This document shows, one piece after another, positions 15,970 to 25,197 of a stretch of DNA of 64,000 nt. The translations under genes and the position numbers were made by a program. The notes beneath the pieces are model-generated. The model did no database searches, was not told the DNA's origin, and was given only the letters and a program-made list of their open reading frames with translations. The DNA lies in contig NZ_KB217478.1 of NCBI RefSeq assembly GCF_000331305.1, forward strand, positions 1,332,564 through 1,396,563, given 5' to 3'. This DNA comes from Calothrix sp. PCC 7103 (GTDB lineage: Bacteria > Cyanobacteriota > Cyanobacteriia > Cyanobacteriales > Nostocaceae). Within the stretch, counting starts at the first letter, position 1. Each line of letters begins with the position of its first letter.

Positions 15970-18909
15970 TTATTTATTCGTAACTAACTTAGCAATGGCA
16001 TCTGCTAAGGCATCAGGTTCAACAGGTTTAGCGATATGAAGCTGGAAACCAGCATCAAGAACCTTTTGACGGTCATATTCTCCAGCAAAAGCCGTCAGTG
16101 CAATTGCAGGAATCAGTCCGCCATTTTCCGGCGCCCACTTTCTGACTTGTCGTAATAATTCATACCCATCTATCAAGGGCATACCAATATCACTAACTAA
16201 AATATGAGGTTTTGCAATTGTCAATAGCTGTAGTGCTTCAACCGCACTAGACACGCTTTGAACTTCGGCGCCGTATAATTCCAAAGCAAAGCTAATAAAA
16301 TCTCGTGAGTCTGGGTCATCATCAACAGCCAAAACTCGAACACCAGAAAGCGAAGATTTAGTGATGAGTGATGAGTGATGAGTACTGAGTGATAAATTTT
16401 CAGCACTCAGCACTTTTGAGTCAGCACTATTTAATAGAGGCAGCTTAACAATAAAAGAGGCGCCTTGATTTAAACCAGAACTATGCGCTTCAACAGTTCC
16501 GCCATGAAGCTCAACCAAATTACGAACAATAGCTAACCCAAGTCCCAGTCCACCAAATTTTCTAGTAGTCGTACTATCTTCTTGACGGAAATAATCAAAT
16601 ATATGAGGTAAAAATTCTGAATTAATACCCTTCCCAGTATCACTAACAATAACCTTAACAAAAGGAACTTCCATCAATAAATCCACCTTTACGTGCCCAC
16701 CACTAGGTGTAAACTTAATAGCATTAGACAAAAGATTCCAGAAAATCTGCTGCAAACGTGCAGCATCGCCTGTCATAAGCACTGAAGTGCTTCCAACATT
16801 AATATTATTCTCAATCTCAATTCCCTTACTTTCCGCAGCCAACCGCACAGTATCAATAGCAGCAGAAATCACACCAACTAAATTCACACGAGTCGCATTA
16901 AGCGTTAGCTTACCACGAAGAATGCGGGAAACATCAAGTAAATCTTCAATTAAATCAACCTGTAACTTAGCATTACGCTCAATAGTATTTAACGCTTCAG
17001 AAACCTTATTCGGATTCAACTTACCACTCTTCAACAACTTCACCCAACCAATAATAGGATTAAGCGGAGTCCGTAACTCATGAGAAAGAACAGCAAGAAA
17101 CTCATCCTTAACACGATTAGCATTTTCAGCTTGCTCACGTGCAGCTTGCTCACTTAATAATAATCGTTCTCGTTCAATCTCCGACTCCTTACGGTCATGA
17201 ATATCATTAGCAACACCAACCCACTTAACAATTCGTCCCGAATCATCCTTTAAAGGCAACCCACGTGCAATAAACCAACGATACATACCATCAGACGCAC
17301 GAAGACAGCGTATTTCCGCTTCATAATCATCACCACTACCTGTAGCTTGATTCCAAATCGTTAAAACTTTATTCCGGTCATCCGGATGAATAGTGCCAAC
17401 CCATTGATAGCCGATAGTTTGTTCCATCGACAAACCAGTATAATCAAGCCAGTATTGATTACAGTAAGTAATTTTGCCATCATTTTGAGACATCCAAACA
17501 ACTTGAGGGGCAACTTCCGTTAAAATGCGGTAACGTTCCTCACTTTCACGTAAAGCTTGCTCAAACCGCTTAGTATCATCAATATCAGTACAAGAACCAA
17601 ACCAGCGAATTATCTTACCGTCTTTATCTCGCAATGGAAATGCTTTACCAAGAAACCAACGGTACTGTCCATCAGAAGCACGTTTAAAACGATATTCAAT
17701 ATTATAGTATTTACCAGTACGCAACGATTCGTTCCAGACATCCAAACATTTTTGTTGGTCATCTGGATGTAATAAATGACTCCATCCCCAACCTTGGGTT
17801 TGCGCTAAAGTCATTCCAGTATACTCAAACCAACGGCTATTAAAATAATCATGATAGCCATCAGGTAAAGTAGTCCAAAATAACTGTGGCATTGTATCTG
17901 CCAAAGTTCGGAAATTCAACTCGCTTTGCTGTAAAGCTTGCTCTTGTTGTTTTCTCTGACTAACATCTCGAATTGACCATCGTAAACCAGTAAACTGTCC
18001 AACATTATCGTGTATACTAGCAACTGTCACCTCAGCGTAAAAAGGCGCCGCGTTGTTTGGCTGAATGAAAAATTGTTTTGTTTGTGTTTGTAGCTGTGGT
18101 AATGCGCGTAACTGGTTGAATTGTGAGTAAAACGCTTGATATTCTTCACGCGGAATATAGGCTGTTAGATATTTACCAATTAAATCTCGTTGTTTTGAGC
18201 AAAGAAGAATAGCAATAGACTGGTTTGCTTCCTGAATTTTACCCTTAGTGTCGGTAACAAGATACCCATCAGGAGCAAAGTTGAATAAATCTTGATAGCG
18301 TTGTCGTTCGGTTTCTAACAATAAATTCTGGTATTGCAATTCTTCTTCTGCAACGCTAAGTTCTTCTAAAACAAGTTGTAAATCATCATTGACATTTGAT
18401 AAATTTCTGTTCTCGGTCTCTAAATCAAAATAAGTCTTAGATATTATTTGTTCTATTGTGCGACTATGACCATTGGGTATAAAATTATTTTGAGCTTGTA
18501 TTTGCCCTAATACATGAAAATTTGATACAACAGCATAAGGTTTATTCGCGCCAGATAAAAACAGGGGTTCAAAGTTTAATTCAAGCCATATAAAATTTTC
18601 AGAATTAGACTTACAAAACCCGATTATGACCTTTTGATAAGCATTAGATGTTTTAAAGGCAGCAATTGCTGGGTAAGTATTGTGTGTGTAACTTGCCCCA
18701 TTTACATCTATAATTTGTGTGAATAAGTCAAACAGGCTTTTACCTATAATCTCGTTTGGAGTATATCCAAAACAAGCAATATTATTACATCCACAAATCG
18801 TGCCGTCACCAATATGAAGTAACATTCCGTCTTCTTGGATGATGGAATCACCTTTTGGCATTTGCTGCATGTTCGCAGGTAGATTAGAAGACGTTTCTTC
18901 AGGTAGCAT
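15970..18909 (-). CDS. Multi-PAS hybrid sensor histidine kinase with receiver domain
   Basis: The 979-residue soluble sensor has four PAS domains (about 20-130, 205-320, 330-450 and 455-580; for example LFNFAPDGYLVTD, MPQLFWTTLPDGYHDYF and VAPQVVWMSQND) with a short coiled coil between the first two. A HisKA dimerisation domain follows (VLSHELRTPLNPIIGW, phospho-His near 605). Then come a HATPase domain (DTGKGI, GLGLGLAIVRN) and a C-terminal receiver (VLAVDDDPDS, phospho-acceptor in LVSDIGMPLIDGYELL). No membrane segment is present, so the signal is cytosolic. The linker before the receiver is encoded by an STRR tract (16361-16428). No separate response regulator is next to it. Confidence 0.92.
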   Translation of the reverse strand: MLPEETSSNLPANMQQMPKGDSIIQEDGMLLHIGDGTICGCNNIACFGYTPNEIIGKSLFDLFTQIIDVNGASYTHNTYPAIAAFKTSNAYQKVIIGFCKSNSENFIWLELNFEPLFLSGANKPYAVVSNFHVLGQIQAQNNFIPNGHSRTIEQIISKTYFDLETENRNLSNVNDDLQLVLEELSVAEEELQYQNLLLETERQRYQDLFNFAPDGYLVTDTKGKIQEANQSIAILLCSKQRDLIGKYLTAYIPREEYQAFYSQFNQLRALPQLQTQTKQFFIQPNNAAPFYAEVTVASIHDNVGQFTGLRWSIRDVSQRKQQEQALQQSELNFRTLADTMPQLFWTTLPDGYHDYFNSRWFEYTGMTLAQTQGWGWSHLLHPDDQQKCLDVWNESLRTGKYYNIEYRFKRASDGQYRWFLGKAFPLRDKDGKIIRWFGSCTDIDDTKRFEQALRESEERYRILTEVAPQVVWMSQNDGKITYCNQYWLDYTGLSMEQTIGYQWVGTIHPDDRNKVLTIWNQATGSGDDYEAEIRCLRASDGMYRWFIARGLPLKDDSGRIVKWVGVANDIHDRKESEIERERLLLSEQAAREQAENANRVKDEFLAVLSHELRTPLNPIIGWVKLLKSGKLNPNKVSEALNTIERNAKLQVDLIEDLLDVSRILRGKLTLNATRVNLVGVISAAIDTVRLAAESKGIEIENNINVGSTSVLMTGDAARLQQIFWNLLSNAIKFTPSGGHVKVDLLMEVPFVKVIVSDTGKGINSEFLPHIFDYFRQEDSTTTRKFGGLGLGLAIVRNLVELHGGTVEAHSSGLNQGASFIVKLPLLNSADSKVLSAENLSLSTHHSSLITKSSLSGVRVLAVDDDPDSRDFISFALELYGAEVQSVSSAVEALQLLTIAKPHILVSDIGMPLIDGYELLRQVRKWAPENGGLIPAIALTAFAGEYDRQKVLDAGFQLHIAKPVEPDALADAIAKLVTNK
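16361..16428. repeat. STRR tract inside the histidine kinase gene
   Basis: Units of GTGATGA and CAGCACT are repeated in frame within the 15970-18909 gene. They encode a Ser/Leu/His-rich linker (KVLSAENLSLSTHHSSLITK) between the ATPase and receiver domains. The complementary halves GAGTACTGAGT and CAGCACTCAGCACT can pair. Confidence 0.75.
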
Positions 18910-19080
18910 TATTAGTACTTCAAAAACAGTTAAGCAGTTATTATAGATTCAACTATATAGATTTTAATTCATGCCAGTGGCGCCGAAATGTAACGTGGCA
19001 AAAATTTAATAATCATAAATTACAACCTTACGACATTGCCAACAGTTGTTACTTCTACCTAAAGATTTATTTATTAAGTA

Positions 19081-19533
19081 TTAGGTCTGAGTTTGTTGAC
19101 GTTCGAGTTTTGCCTCCATTGTACTAGAAAGGAAATGACCAACGAGAATACCGCCAGTCATACAATAAGCGTCATTAGAAACGCGGTGTAGGGTTTCAAA
19201 ACCACTACGACGCTGACGGTCACTAAGTACCCAGTAGCGTTGTACTATAGTTTCCGGGCCTATCCAACCTTCACCTTCAATTTGCCCAAACAGGTTATGT
19301 TGCAGCAAAAACGAGTAATGACGCTCACCATCATCTAAACGTCCTTTATACTGTAAAGCAATTTCTGGACGTTCGCTGCCAGGAAAAATGAGTTTAGTTG
19401 CCATAGTGAACCAATTATCGCGGTTCCAGGCAACCAAAGTCATACCTTTAACAGCAATAGGCATAGCATCACGCTCTAACCAACTGCCTTGTAAAGTCCA
19501 GCGTCCAGCTTCGAGTAAAAAAGAGTGTCTCAC
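19081..19533 (-). CDS. Conserved cyanobacterial hypothetical protein
   Basis: The 150-residue soluble protein starts MRHSFLLEAGRWTLQG and is beta-rich with regular aromatic residues (WLERDAMPIAVKGMTLV, ERHYSFLLQHNLFGQIEG, EGWIGPETIVQRYWVL). The alternation suggests a lipocalin- or calycin-like barrel, but no signature residue proves this. It has no signal peptide. The codon pattern and the lack of competing frames support a real gene. Function unknown. It lies between the histidine kinase and anmK, both on the minus strand, with clear spacing on both sides. Confidence 0.65.
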   Translation of the reverse strand: MRHSFLLEAGRWTLQGSWLERDAMPIAVKGMTLVAWNRDNWFTMATKLIFPGSERPEIALQYKGRLDDGERHYSFLLQHNLFGQIEGEGWIGPETIVQRYWVLSDRQRRSGFETLHRVSNDAYCMTGGILVGHFLSSTMEAKLERQQTQT

Positions 19534-19640
19534 TTGTTAATACCTTTATGTGTTTATTTTTTTCTAGTTTTGCAGCGCCAAAACCGGAGATAAAAATAAA
19601 ACACCTCTGGCGGCGAGTACACTTAGTATACCCATTACAA

Positions 19641-19730
19641 AGTGCTGAGTTGAAAGTGCTGAGTGCTGAGTAAGTTGAAGAGTTTAAGAGCTTAGAGTTA
19701 GGAGTTAAGAGTTTAGGGTTAGGAGTTAAA
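19641..19730. repeat. STRR tract (AGTGCTGAGT and TTAGGAGTTAAGAG units)
   Basis: Tandem AGTGCTG units pass into GTTAGGAGTTAAGAG units. It lies in the gap between the 19081-19533 gene and anmK. The complementary CTCATAACTCAGCACT tract at 19822-19855 could pair with it in the anmK transcript. Confidence 0.75.
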
Positions 19731-19821
19731 GAGGGTATAAATTGTCATTAGTTGCGTAGCGAAGAATCTTTTAAAGTTTTGATAATTTATAGAGATGCTT
19801 CACGTAGTGACGATGACAAGG

Positions 19822-19855
19822 AACTCATAACTCATAACTCAGCACTCAGCACTCA
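19822..19855. repeat. STRR tract forming the 3' end of anmK
   Basis: Units of CTCATAA and CTCAGCA run into the anmK gene; on the minus strand they supply its last codons and its TGA stop (19846-19848). This is a direct case of repeat sequence becoming part of a protein end. Confidence 0.7.
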
Positions 19856-21000
19856 AAGACTTCTCCTAATAGCACTTCAAGTTTGGCGCCAGTTGCACAA
19901 GGCAAATTACCAGGACTGCCATGAACGCGCCAGTATGCCAGTACAGCAAAAGCGATAGCCTCTTTAAAATCAGCATTTAATCCAAATTCGTCGGTAGTAG
20001 TGACAGGTGTTGAGCCTAAAAGCGCTTGTAACCTTTGTTTTAAATAAAGATTACGACTGCCACCACCGCATAAAAGTACTCGTTGTGGCGTTTGTGGGAG
20101 AAAATGACGGTAATTATAAACAATTGAAGCTGCCGTTAGTTCGGTGAGTGTTGCTAAAAAATCGGCACTGTTCAATTGATACTGTTTAGCTTCGTGAAAA
20201 CACTGAGCAATATAATCAAAACCAAATAACTCACGTCCAGTTGATTTAGGTGGAGGCGCCTGGAAGTATGCGTGTTTTAGCCATTTATCAACTAAGGGTT
20301 GGCAGATACTGCCGCTAGCAGCCCACTCGCCATTTTCATCATAATTTTTGGTACCATCGCTTAATTGATTTACCGCCAAGTCAAGTAAACTATTTCCTGG
20401 GCCAGTGTCCCAACCGCGAATTTGAGAAAGCCAATCACCGCTTCGATTTGGAATATAAGTAACATTACCAATACCACCAATATTTTGAATACATCTTGTT
20501 TCATTGGGATGAGCAAGTAATGCCGCATCAACACGGGGAACAAGTGGCGCCCCTTGACCACCCACAGCAATATCAGCGGCACGAAAATTACTGACAGTGG
20601 TAATACCCGTTAAGGCAGTAATTAAGGGGCCGCGACCAAGTTGCAAACTATAACCCAGATTCACTTCATTGGCTTCTTCAACTCCAATTGGTGGTCGATG
20701 AAATACGGTTTGTCCATGCGAACCAATAAGTGAGGTGCCTTCGTGTACAGTTTGAATATTTACAGCAGCTTCAGCAAAAGCAATTGCAATAGCATCATCA
20801 AGCTGTGCAAATTCAGGCATCGAAATAGCCTCACCTGCACAGACACTCAAAATGCGTTCTCTAAGTGCGGAAGGGTAAGGATAAGTCGCTTTTTCTACTA
20901 GCTCGACTTTAATTTCCAAATCTTGACCGGAAATATCAACCAAGGCAGCATCAATACCATCGACTGATGTACCGCTCATTAAACCAATTACGCGCGTCAT
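19846..21000 (-). CDS. anmK: Anhydro-N-acetylmuramic acid kinase
   Basis: This cell-wall recycling enzyme phosphorylates and opens 1,6-anhydro-MurNAc to MurNAc-6-phosphate. The N-terminal phosphate loop [18 protein letters not shown] is diagnostic, as are [10 protein letters not shown], the catalytic region [35 protein letters not shown] and the C-terminal [12 protein letters not shown]. The length of 384 residues is normal. The last few residues and the stop codon lie in an STRR. It is transcribed in the same direction as purN, which lies 86 bases upstream, so the two may share a message. Confidence 0.93.
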   Translation of the reverse strand: MTRVIGLMSGTSVDGIDAALVDISGQDLEIKVELVEKATYPYPSALRERILSVCAGEAISMPEFAQLDDAIAIAFAEAAVNIQTVHEGTSLIGSHGQTVFHRPPIGVEEANEVNLGYSLQLGRGPLITALTGITTVSNFRAADIAVGGQGAPLVPRVDAALLAHPNETRCIQNIGGIGNVTYIPNRSGDWLSQIRGWDTGPGNSLLDLAVNQLSDGTKNYDENGEWAASGSICQPLVDKWLKHAYFQAPPPKSTGRELFGFDYIAQCFHEAKQYQLNSADFLATLTELTAASIVYNYRHFLPQTPQRVLLCGGGSRNLYLKQRLQALLGSTPVTTTDEFGLNADFKEAIAFAVLAYWRVHGSPGNLPCATGAKLEVLLGEVFEC

Positions 21001-21086
21001 GTTTGTTGGGGCGGGGAGGCGGGTTTACAGATATGCTAATGATAGCGGAAGTTTTGGGTTAACCCGCCCTTACAGTTACACCGTCC

Positions 21087-21740
21087 TTACAGTTGCCCTG
21101 CCCCTAGAGCCAGGGATATTGCAGCAGGGAGGATTCGGTGTTCTTCAATTTGAATTCGTTGATGAAGCGTTTCGGTTGTATCGTCTGGCAAGATAGGTAC
21201 TGCTGCCTGCATCAAAATGGGTCCATCGTCAACTTCTAAGCGTACTATGTGTACTGTACAACCAGCTATTTTGACCCCACTCGCTAAAGCTTGTTCGATG
21301 GCACGGGCGCCTTTAAAGCTGGGTAATAAGCTGGGATGAATATTTATAATTTTGTCAGTGTACGCCTGAATTAGTACTTGAGTAACAATTCGCATCCAAC
21401 CAGCCATTACAACCCATTCAACATTATACTTTTGTAGAGTGCGTACAATTTCCGCATCGAAATCTTCGCGACTTTTGTAGTCACGGTGATTTAATAATAC
21501 TGCTGGAATATCCCAATTTTCGGCGCGTGTTGCTGCGTATGCATCTGGGTTATTGTAAATTAAAACCTGAATTTGGGCGTTGAGTTGTCCATTTTTTATT
21601 GCCTGGGCAACTGCTTCAAAGTTACTGCCGCTACCCGAAGCTAAAATTCCCAGATGAAAGTTGGCGCCACCAGGTAAAATGCTGGTAATACTGGGAGAAA
21701 TCAAACTATTTGTTGTCATAGCAGTTGAGTAGGACACCAT
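21087..21740 (-). CDS. purN: Phosphoribosylglycinamide formyltransferase (PurN)
   Basis: The enzyme transfers a formyl group from 10-formyl-THF to GAR in purine synthesis. The substrate loop LGILASGSGSNFEAV, the catalytic motif NIHPSLLPSFKG (Asn and His) and the Asp in VRLEVDDGPILMQ are all present. The 217-residue protein has ~25 extra N-terminal residues (MVSYSTAMTTNSLISPSI) before the domain, so a later start is possible (MTTNSLIS). The C-terminus LPAAISLALGAGQL is complete. Confidence 0.92.
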   Translation of the reverse strand: MVSYSTAMTTNSLISPSITSILPGGANFHLGILASGSGSNFEAVAQAIKNGQLNAQIQVLIYNNPDAYAATRAENWDIPAVLLNHRDYKSREDFDAEIVRTLQKYNVEWVVMAGWMRIVTQVLIQAYTDKIINIHPSLLPSFKGARAIEQALASGVKIAGCTVHIVRLEVDDGPILMQAAVPILPDDTTETLHQRIQIEEHRILPAAISLALGAGQL

Positions 21741-22293
21741 AATTTCCTCTCTGTATTCTTTGTGTCTCTGTGGTAGTATAAAGAGCTTTTGACCACAGAG
21801 GAGCAGAGGACACAGAGAAAAGATAAAATTTTTATAGTATAACTTTGACAGAAATATATCAAGCTATTCACTAATGATTATTGATTTTTGAATAAACTCA
21901 AATATGACATTGCGTCATACTAAAAAAGTCAATGTTTGACGTATTGTCATATTTTATATTGTCATAGAATTGTCAAGAGAACATATTATTTTGTATCCAA
22001 AAGCTTGACATTCTGTGTTCATAACGATAATGTTTTTTAAAAGTATTGCATATTAGCTATTTAACAAATAGCTTATTTTAATCTCCCCTTTATTAGTGGG
22101 ATTGGGGGATAATTTTTACTAATTACAGCATTAAAATAACTTCTTCTTTGTGTTCTTTGCGTTCTTTGCGGTTTATAAAAACATAACCGCAATCGTACAG
22201 AAAAATCACAAATACAGAATTTAATTAGACTTAAAGCCTACTTATGTAATTAAGTTTAAAACCACGGCAGAATCTATCAATTAGGAGATTAGA
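21741..22293. other. Intergenic region between purN and the TonB receptor gene
   Basis: The first part holds an inverted pair of the CTCTGTGGT / ACCACAGAG type (21756-21819); a related tract (GTGTTCTTTGCGTTCTTTG) is at 22149 and another at 59735, so this is a dispersed cyanobacterial repeat. The middle (21840-22090) is AT-rich with no recognised site; I saw no convincing Fur box. AGGAG lies about 8 bases before the receptor start. Confidence 0.45.
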
Positions 22294-24339
22294 GTGCAGA
22301 ATTTATATTTATACCGGGTCGCGTTATTAAGTATATTGATAGGATCACCAGCATTTGCTGCTGACACGAATCAGCAAGACATACCTAATCTGAATGAAGT
22401 CAAGCTGCCATCACAAGAAGCCAAGTTATTGACCGAGCAACCTACAAACAATCAAGTTCAAGAAGAACCAAAACCAGAACAACCACCGTCTACAGACAAT
22501 TCAGATATTGACCTAGAAGCAATTGGAGAAGAAGACACATTACCGCAATCTACACCAACTTATACTATTGAGAAAGAAGAAATTCAAAAACAAGGCGCCA
22601 CAAGCGTTGCGGATATCTTAAAACGAATGCCGGGATTCGTAATTAACAACGTTGGACACGGCGCCGACATCCATACGGGCACATATTATCGAGGCGCCAC
22701 AATTAATCAAACAGTGATATTGATTAACGGTAGACCAATTAATACAAATATCAATACCTATCACGGCGCCACCGATTTAAATAGCATTCCAGTAGAAGCA
22801 ATAGACCGAGTAGAACTATATAGCGGTACAGCAACATCATTATATGGTTCCTCCGGTTTTGGTGGAGTCGTTAATATCATCACAAAACAAGGTAGTACCA
22901 CACCTCAATTTAATGCTTCTGCGGAATTTGGCTCATTGAACTTAAACAACCAACAAGCTTCTTATAGCGGTGGTAGCGAAAACGTTAGATATAACGTTAG
23001 CTTTGAACGCTTTTTTATAGACAACCGTTATAAAGTACCCGTAGGCGCCGCGAATAGAGATGCAAGTGGTAATTTATTTAACGCGGATACAGCTACAAGT
23101 ACTTATTTTGGTAGCCTAGCTGTAGATTTAGATAAGAAAAATACCGTTAACTTAGATGTCAAAGTACTAAGTAGTCGTCGAGGTCTTATATATTTTGGTT
23201 TTCCATTACAGCGAGATAGATTAGACCATGATGGATTAGACATTGGTTTATCATGGAAATCACAATTAGCTACAGGTTCTAATCTAACCACTACATTTGG
23301 ATATAACCGAGATTACTTTAATACCTACGGGCCAACAGGGACATTTTACCGCACAGGAACACTAGACACCCAGCAATTTACAGGTAGACTACAACATGAT
23401 TGGCAAGTAACATCAAACAATCAACTTCGTTGGGGTTTAGATGTCAAAAATACTGATTTAAGTAGTCTTGCCGATAGTACACTACCCAGCCGAATAGCTC
23501 TGAACGAAACCGAGGATAGAAGTTTATTTCATACAGCACTATTTGCTGTGAATACTTTTAATATTAGTAATAATTTTTTATTCGACTTAGGTTTACGACA
23601 AAGCTTTGACTCAAAATTTGGAAGTTATTTTAACCCAAGTGCAGGGTTGCGATACGCCATCACACCAGATATCGCAGTACGTGGTAGTTTAGCTTATGGA
23701 CAGCGCAACCCAGGTTTAGACCAACTATATACATACGATACAGTACATGGTTGGTTGCCAAACCCCAACTTAGAGCCAGAAACAGGTACATCTTGGACTG
23801 CAGGTGTCGATGTTAACTTTACCAAAGATATAATTGGTCAATTTACATATTTCGGCAGCAGTATCGATAATTCTCTCAGTGTAATTCAAGGACAATGGCA
23901 GAATATTGGCTTAGTTGATACCAATGGTTTTGAAGCAGCACTACGCATGAAAGTCGCGCGTGATTGGTCAACTTTTGTAAACTACACCTACACAGATGCC
24001 CAAGTTAAAACAGGAGCAGATAGAGGTTTACAATTAGGCTTAATACCCTACTCTTTACTTCAAGCAGGTGTTGGATACGAAAAAAATGGCTGGCAAGCTA
24101 ACTTATATGCTACCTACAACAGCGGTGCCCGTCGAGCATTATTCGCGGCGCCTGGAGACAGAAATACAGATTTTGTACCCTCTTACTTCAACCTAGACCT
24201 CAGCACCCGCATACCAGTAACATCAAACTTAGGCTTAACATTTTACCTAGAAAATTTACTAGGAGAACAATACGAACGAGTAAATCGTATCTACAGTCCC
24301 GGTTTCACCTTCCGTATCGGCTTAACCTCCACCATCTAA
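22294..24339 (+). CDS. TonB-dependent outer-membrane receptor
   Basis: The 681-residue protein has a GTG start preceded by AGGAG and a signal peptide ending near PAFAA. A Pro/Glu-rich linker (~25-85) precedes the plug domain (~88-205: TYTIEKEEIQKQGATSVADI, MPGFVINN, INGRPINT, IDRVELYSG, GFGGVVNIITK). The rest is a 22-strand barrel ending with the aromatic C-terminal strand (YSPGFTFRIGLTSTI). It imports a scarce nutrient such as a siderophore or cobalamin with TonB energy. The plug and size fit BtuB-like or siderophore receptors, but no AMIN domain is present and the ligand cannot be deduced. There is no transport partner nearby. Confidence 0.88.
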   Translation: MQNLYLYRVALLSILIGSPAFAADTNQQDIPNLNEVKLPSQEAKLLTEQPTNNQVQEEPKPEQPPSTDNSDIDLEAIGEEDTLPQSTPTYTIEKEEIQKQGATSVADILKRMPGFVINNVGHGADIHTGTYYRGATINQTVILINGRPINTNINTYHGATDLNSIPVEAIDRVELYSGTATSLYGSSGFGGVVNIITKQGSTTPQFNASAEFGSLNLNNQQASYSGGSENVRYNVSFERFFIDNRYKVPVGAANRDASGNLFNADTATSTYFGSLAVDLDKKNTVNLDVKVLSSRRGLIYFGFPLQRDRLDHDGLDIGLSWKSQLATGSNLTTTFGYNRDYFNTYGPTGTFYRTGTLDTQQFTGRLQHDWQVTSNNQLRWGLDVKNTDLSSLADSTLPSRIALNETEDRSLFHTALFAVNTFNISNNFLFDLGLRQSFDSKFGSYFNPSAGLRYAITPDIAVRGSLAYGQRNPGLDQLYTYDTVHGWLPNPNLEPETGTSWTAGVDVNFTKDIIGQFTYFGSSIDNSLSVIQGQWQNIGLVDTNGFEAALRMKVARDWSTFVNYTYTDAQVKTGADRGLQLGLIPYSLLQAGVGYEKNGWQANLYATYNSGARRALFAAPGDRNTDFVPSYFNLDLSTRIPVTSNLGLTFYLENLLGEQYERVNRIYSPGFTFRIGLTSTI

Positions 24340-24539
24340 AATAAACCTTCTTGTGGAACAGTTAATCTTGTTTATAAAACTTAACCTCACACACTGTGGT
24401 CATGCGAGCAGATGAAAACAAATTCACCCAGTTAGGTGGAGCGCCTGATATTATTAACAAGTTAAAACTGATATTTTATATACTGATATAAGAATATAAA
24501 TTTTCAAAAAATCACCCGATTGGGTGAGGTGATAGTACT

Positions 24540-24790
24540 CATTTGAAACTCCGCGACTAACCCCTTTGGGGTATAGTCTCGGATTCTGAAAGACTTACCT
24601 GCTCGTCTTTCAACATCCCTCACCTTCATCGCAATACAAGTTGCTCCAGTACAGCGGGGTTGGCAGGCTCACCATCCAACGATAGTGATATCTCCTTACA
24701 GTGTTTTGCCCGTAACTTTCTGGCTGACCACCAGTAGGGTTTTACCCACAACAATAATACCACGAGCGAGGTTATTTTATGTGTGAAAAG
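24540..24790 (-). ncRNA. Candidate structured RNA, possibly orphan TnpB omega RNA
   Basis: No protein frame covers this interval. Read on the minus strand it holds a long stem (CCGAGACTATACCCC with GGGGTTAGTCGCGG, 24551-24582), then a second stem (GAAAGAC with GTCTTTC, 24588-24611), and small hairpins such as GGGTAAAACCC near 24745. From memory, the segment ending in GGGGTTAGTCGCGGAGT resembles the 3' scaffold of guide RNAs that follow tnpB genes in cyanobacterial IS605/IS607 elements. A CACCC-ATCG-GGGTG hairpin lies just beyond (24509-24524). No tnpB or tnpA frame is present. The strand and the family are inference. Confidence 0.35.
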
Positions 24791-24880
24791 AATTTAAAGA
24801 GATATAGAAAAAGCTCGGCTATTCCCCTACATCCTGGCTTGCGCTCCTGGTGCAGTACCCTTGGAGGTTAATGATGGGAG

Positions 24881-24903
24881 GGACGGGCAAGGATGCCCGT
24901 TCC
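24881..24903. repeat. GGGCAAGGATGCCC hairpin
   Basis: Arms GGACGGGCA and TGCCCGTTCC flank a short loop. The same motif forms the core of the MITE at 36187-36311, and a relative ends the ABC1 gene at 32111-32138, so it is a dispersed palindrome of this genome. Confidence 0.55.
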
Positions 24904-24953
24904 ACAAGAAATTAAGTCTATTTGACAATAAATTAAGCCTAATATAAAGCCTC

Positions 24954-25178
24954 CTTATTAAGGCTGCGGTGTACACACAAGTCTTAAAAAGGGTGCTTCG
25001 GGGGCTTCGGGGGTAGGGTGCTTAGGAGAAATAAGAAGCAATATTGCTTCTTATTGGATGCAAAATATCTGTAAGAATAGTTCCTCAATTTCCCCATTTC
25101 TCCCGTTTCCAACCTCCCCCTGCATCCAATACCTGCTCCCGATGCCAAAAAGTTGTGTGTACACGGTAGCTTATTAAG
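24954..25178. mobile_element. MITE-like element with 26-27-base terminal inverted repeats
   Basis: The left end (24954-24980) and right end (25153-25178) are inverted copies: both share CTTATTAAG at the outer edge and GTGTACACACAA at the inner edge, with small changes between. The 225-base interior has no open frame, a short direct repeat (GGGTGCTTCGGGGGCTTCGG region, 24991-25012) and a perfect 26-base palindrome at 25030-25055 (arm AATAAGAAGCAAT). It lies between the candidate RNA and the end of murJ. A clear target duplication is not visible. Confidence 0.6.
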
Positions 25179-25197
25179 GGGGTGTTAATATTAAGAA

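Noticed and set aside
21741-22293. Fur box before the TonB receptor
   Set aside because: AT-rich segments only loosely resemble the 19-base consensus; none convincing.
24540-24790. Cobalamin riboswitch downstream of the TonB receptor gene
   Set aside because: No B12 box is found, and the element lies after, not before, the receptor gene; a different structured RNA fits better.
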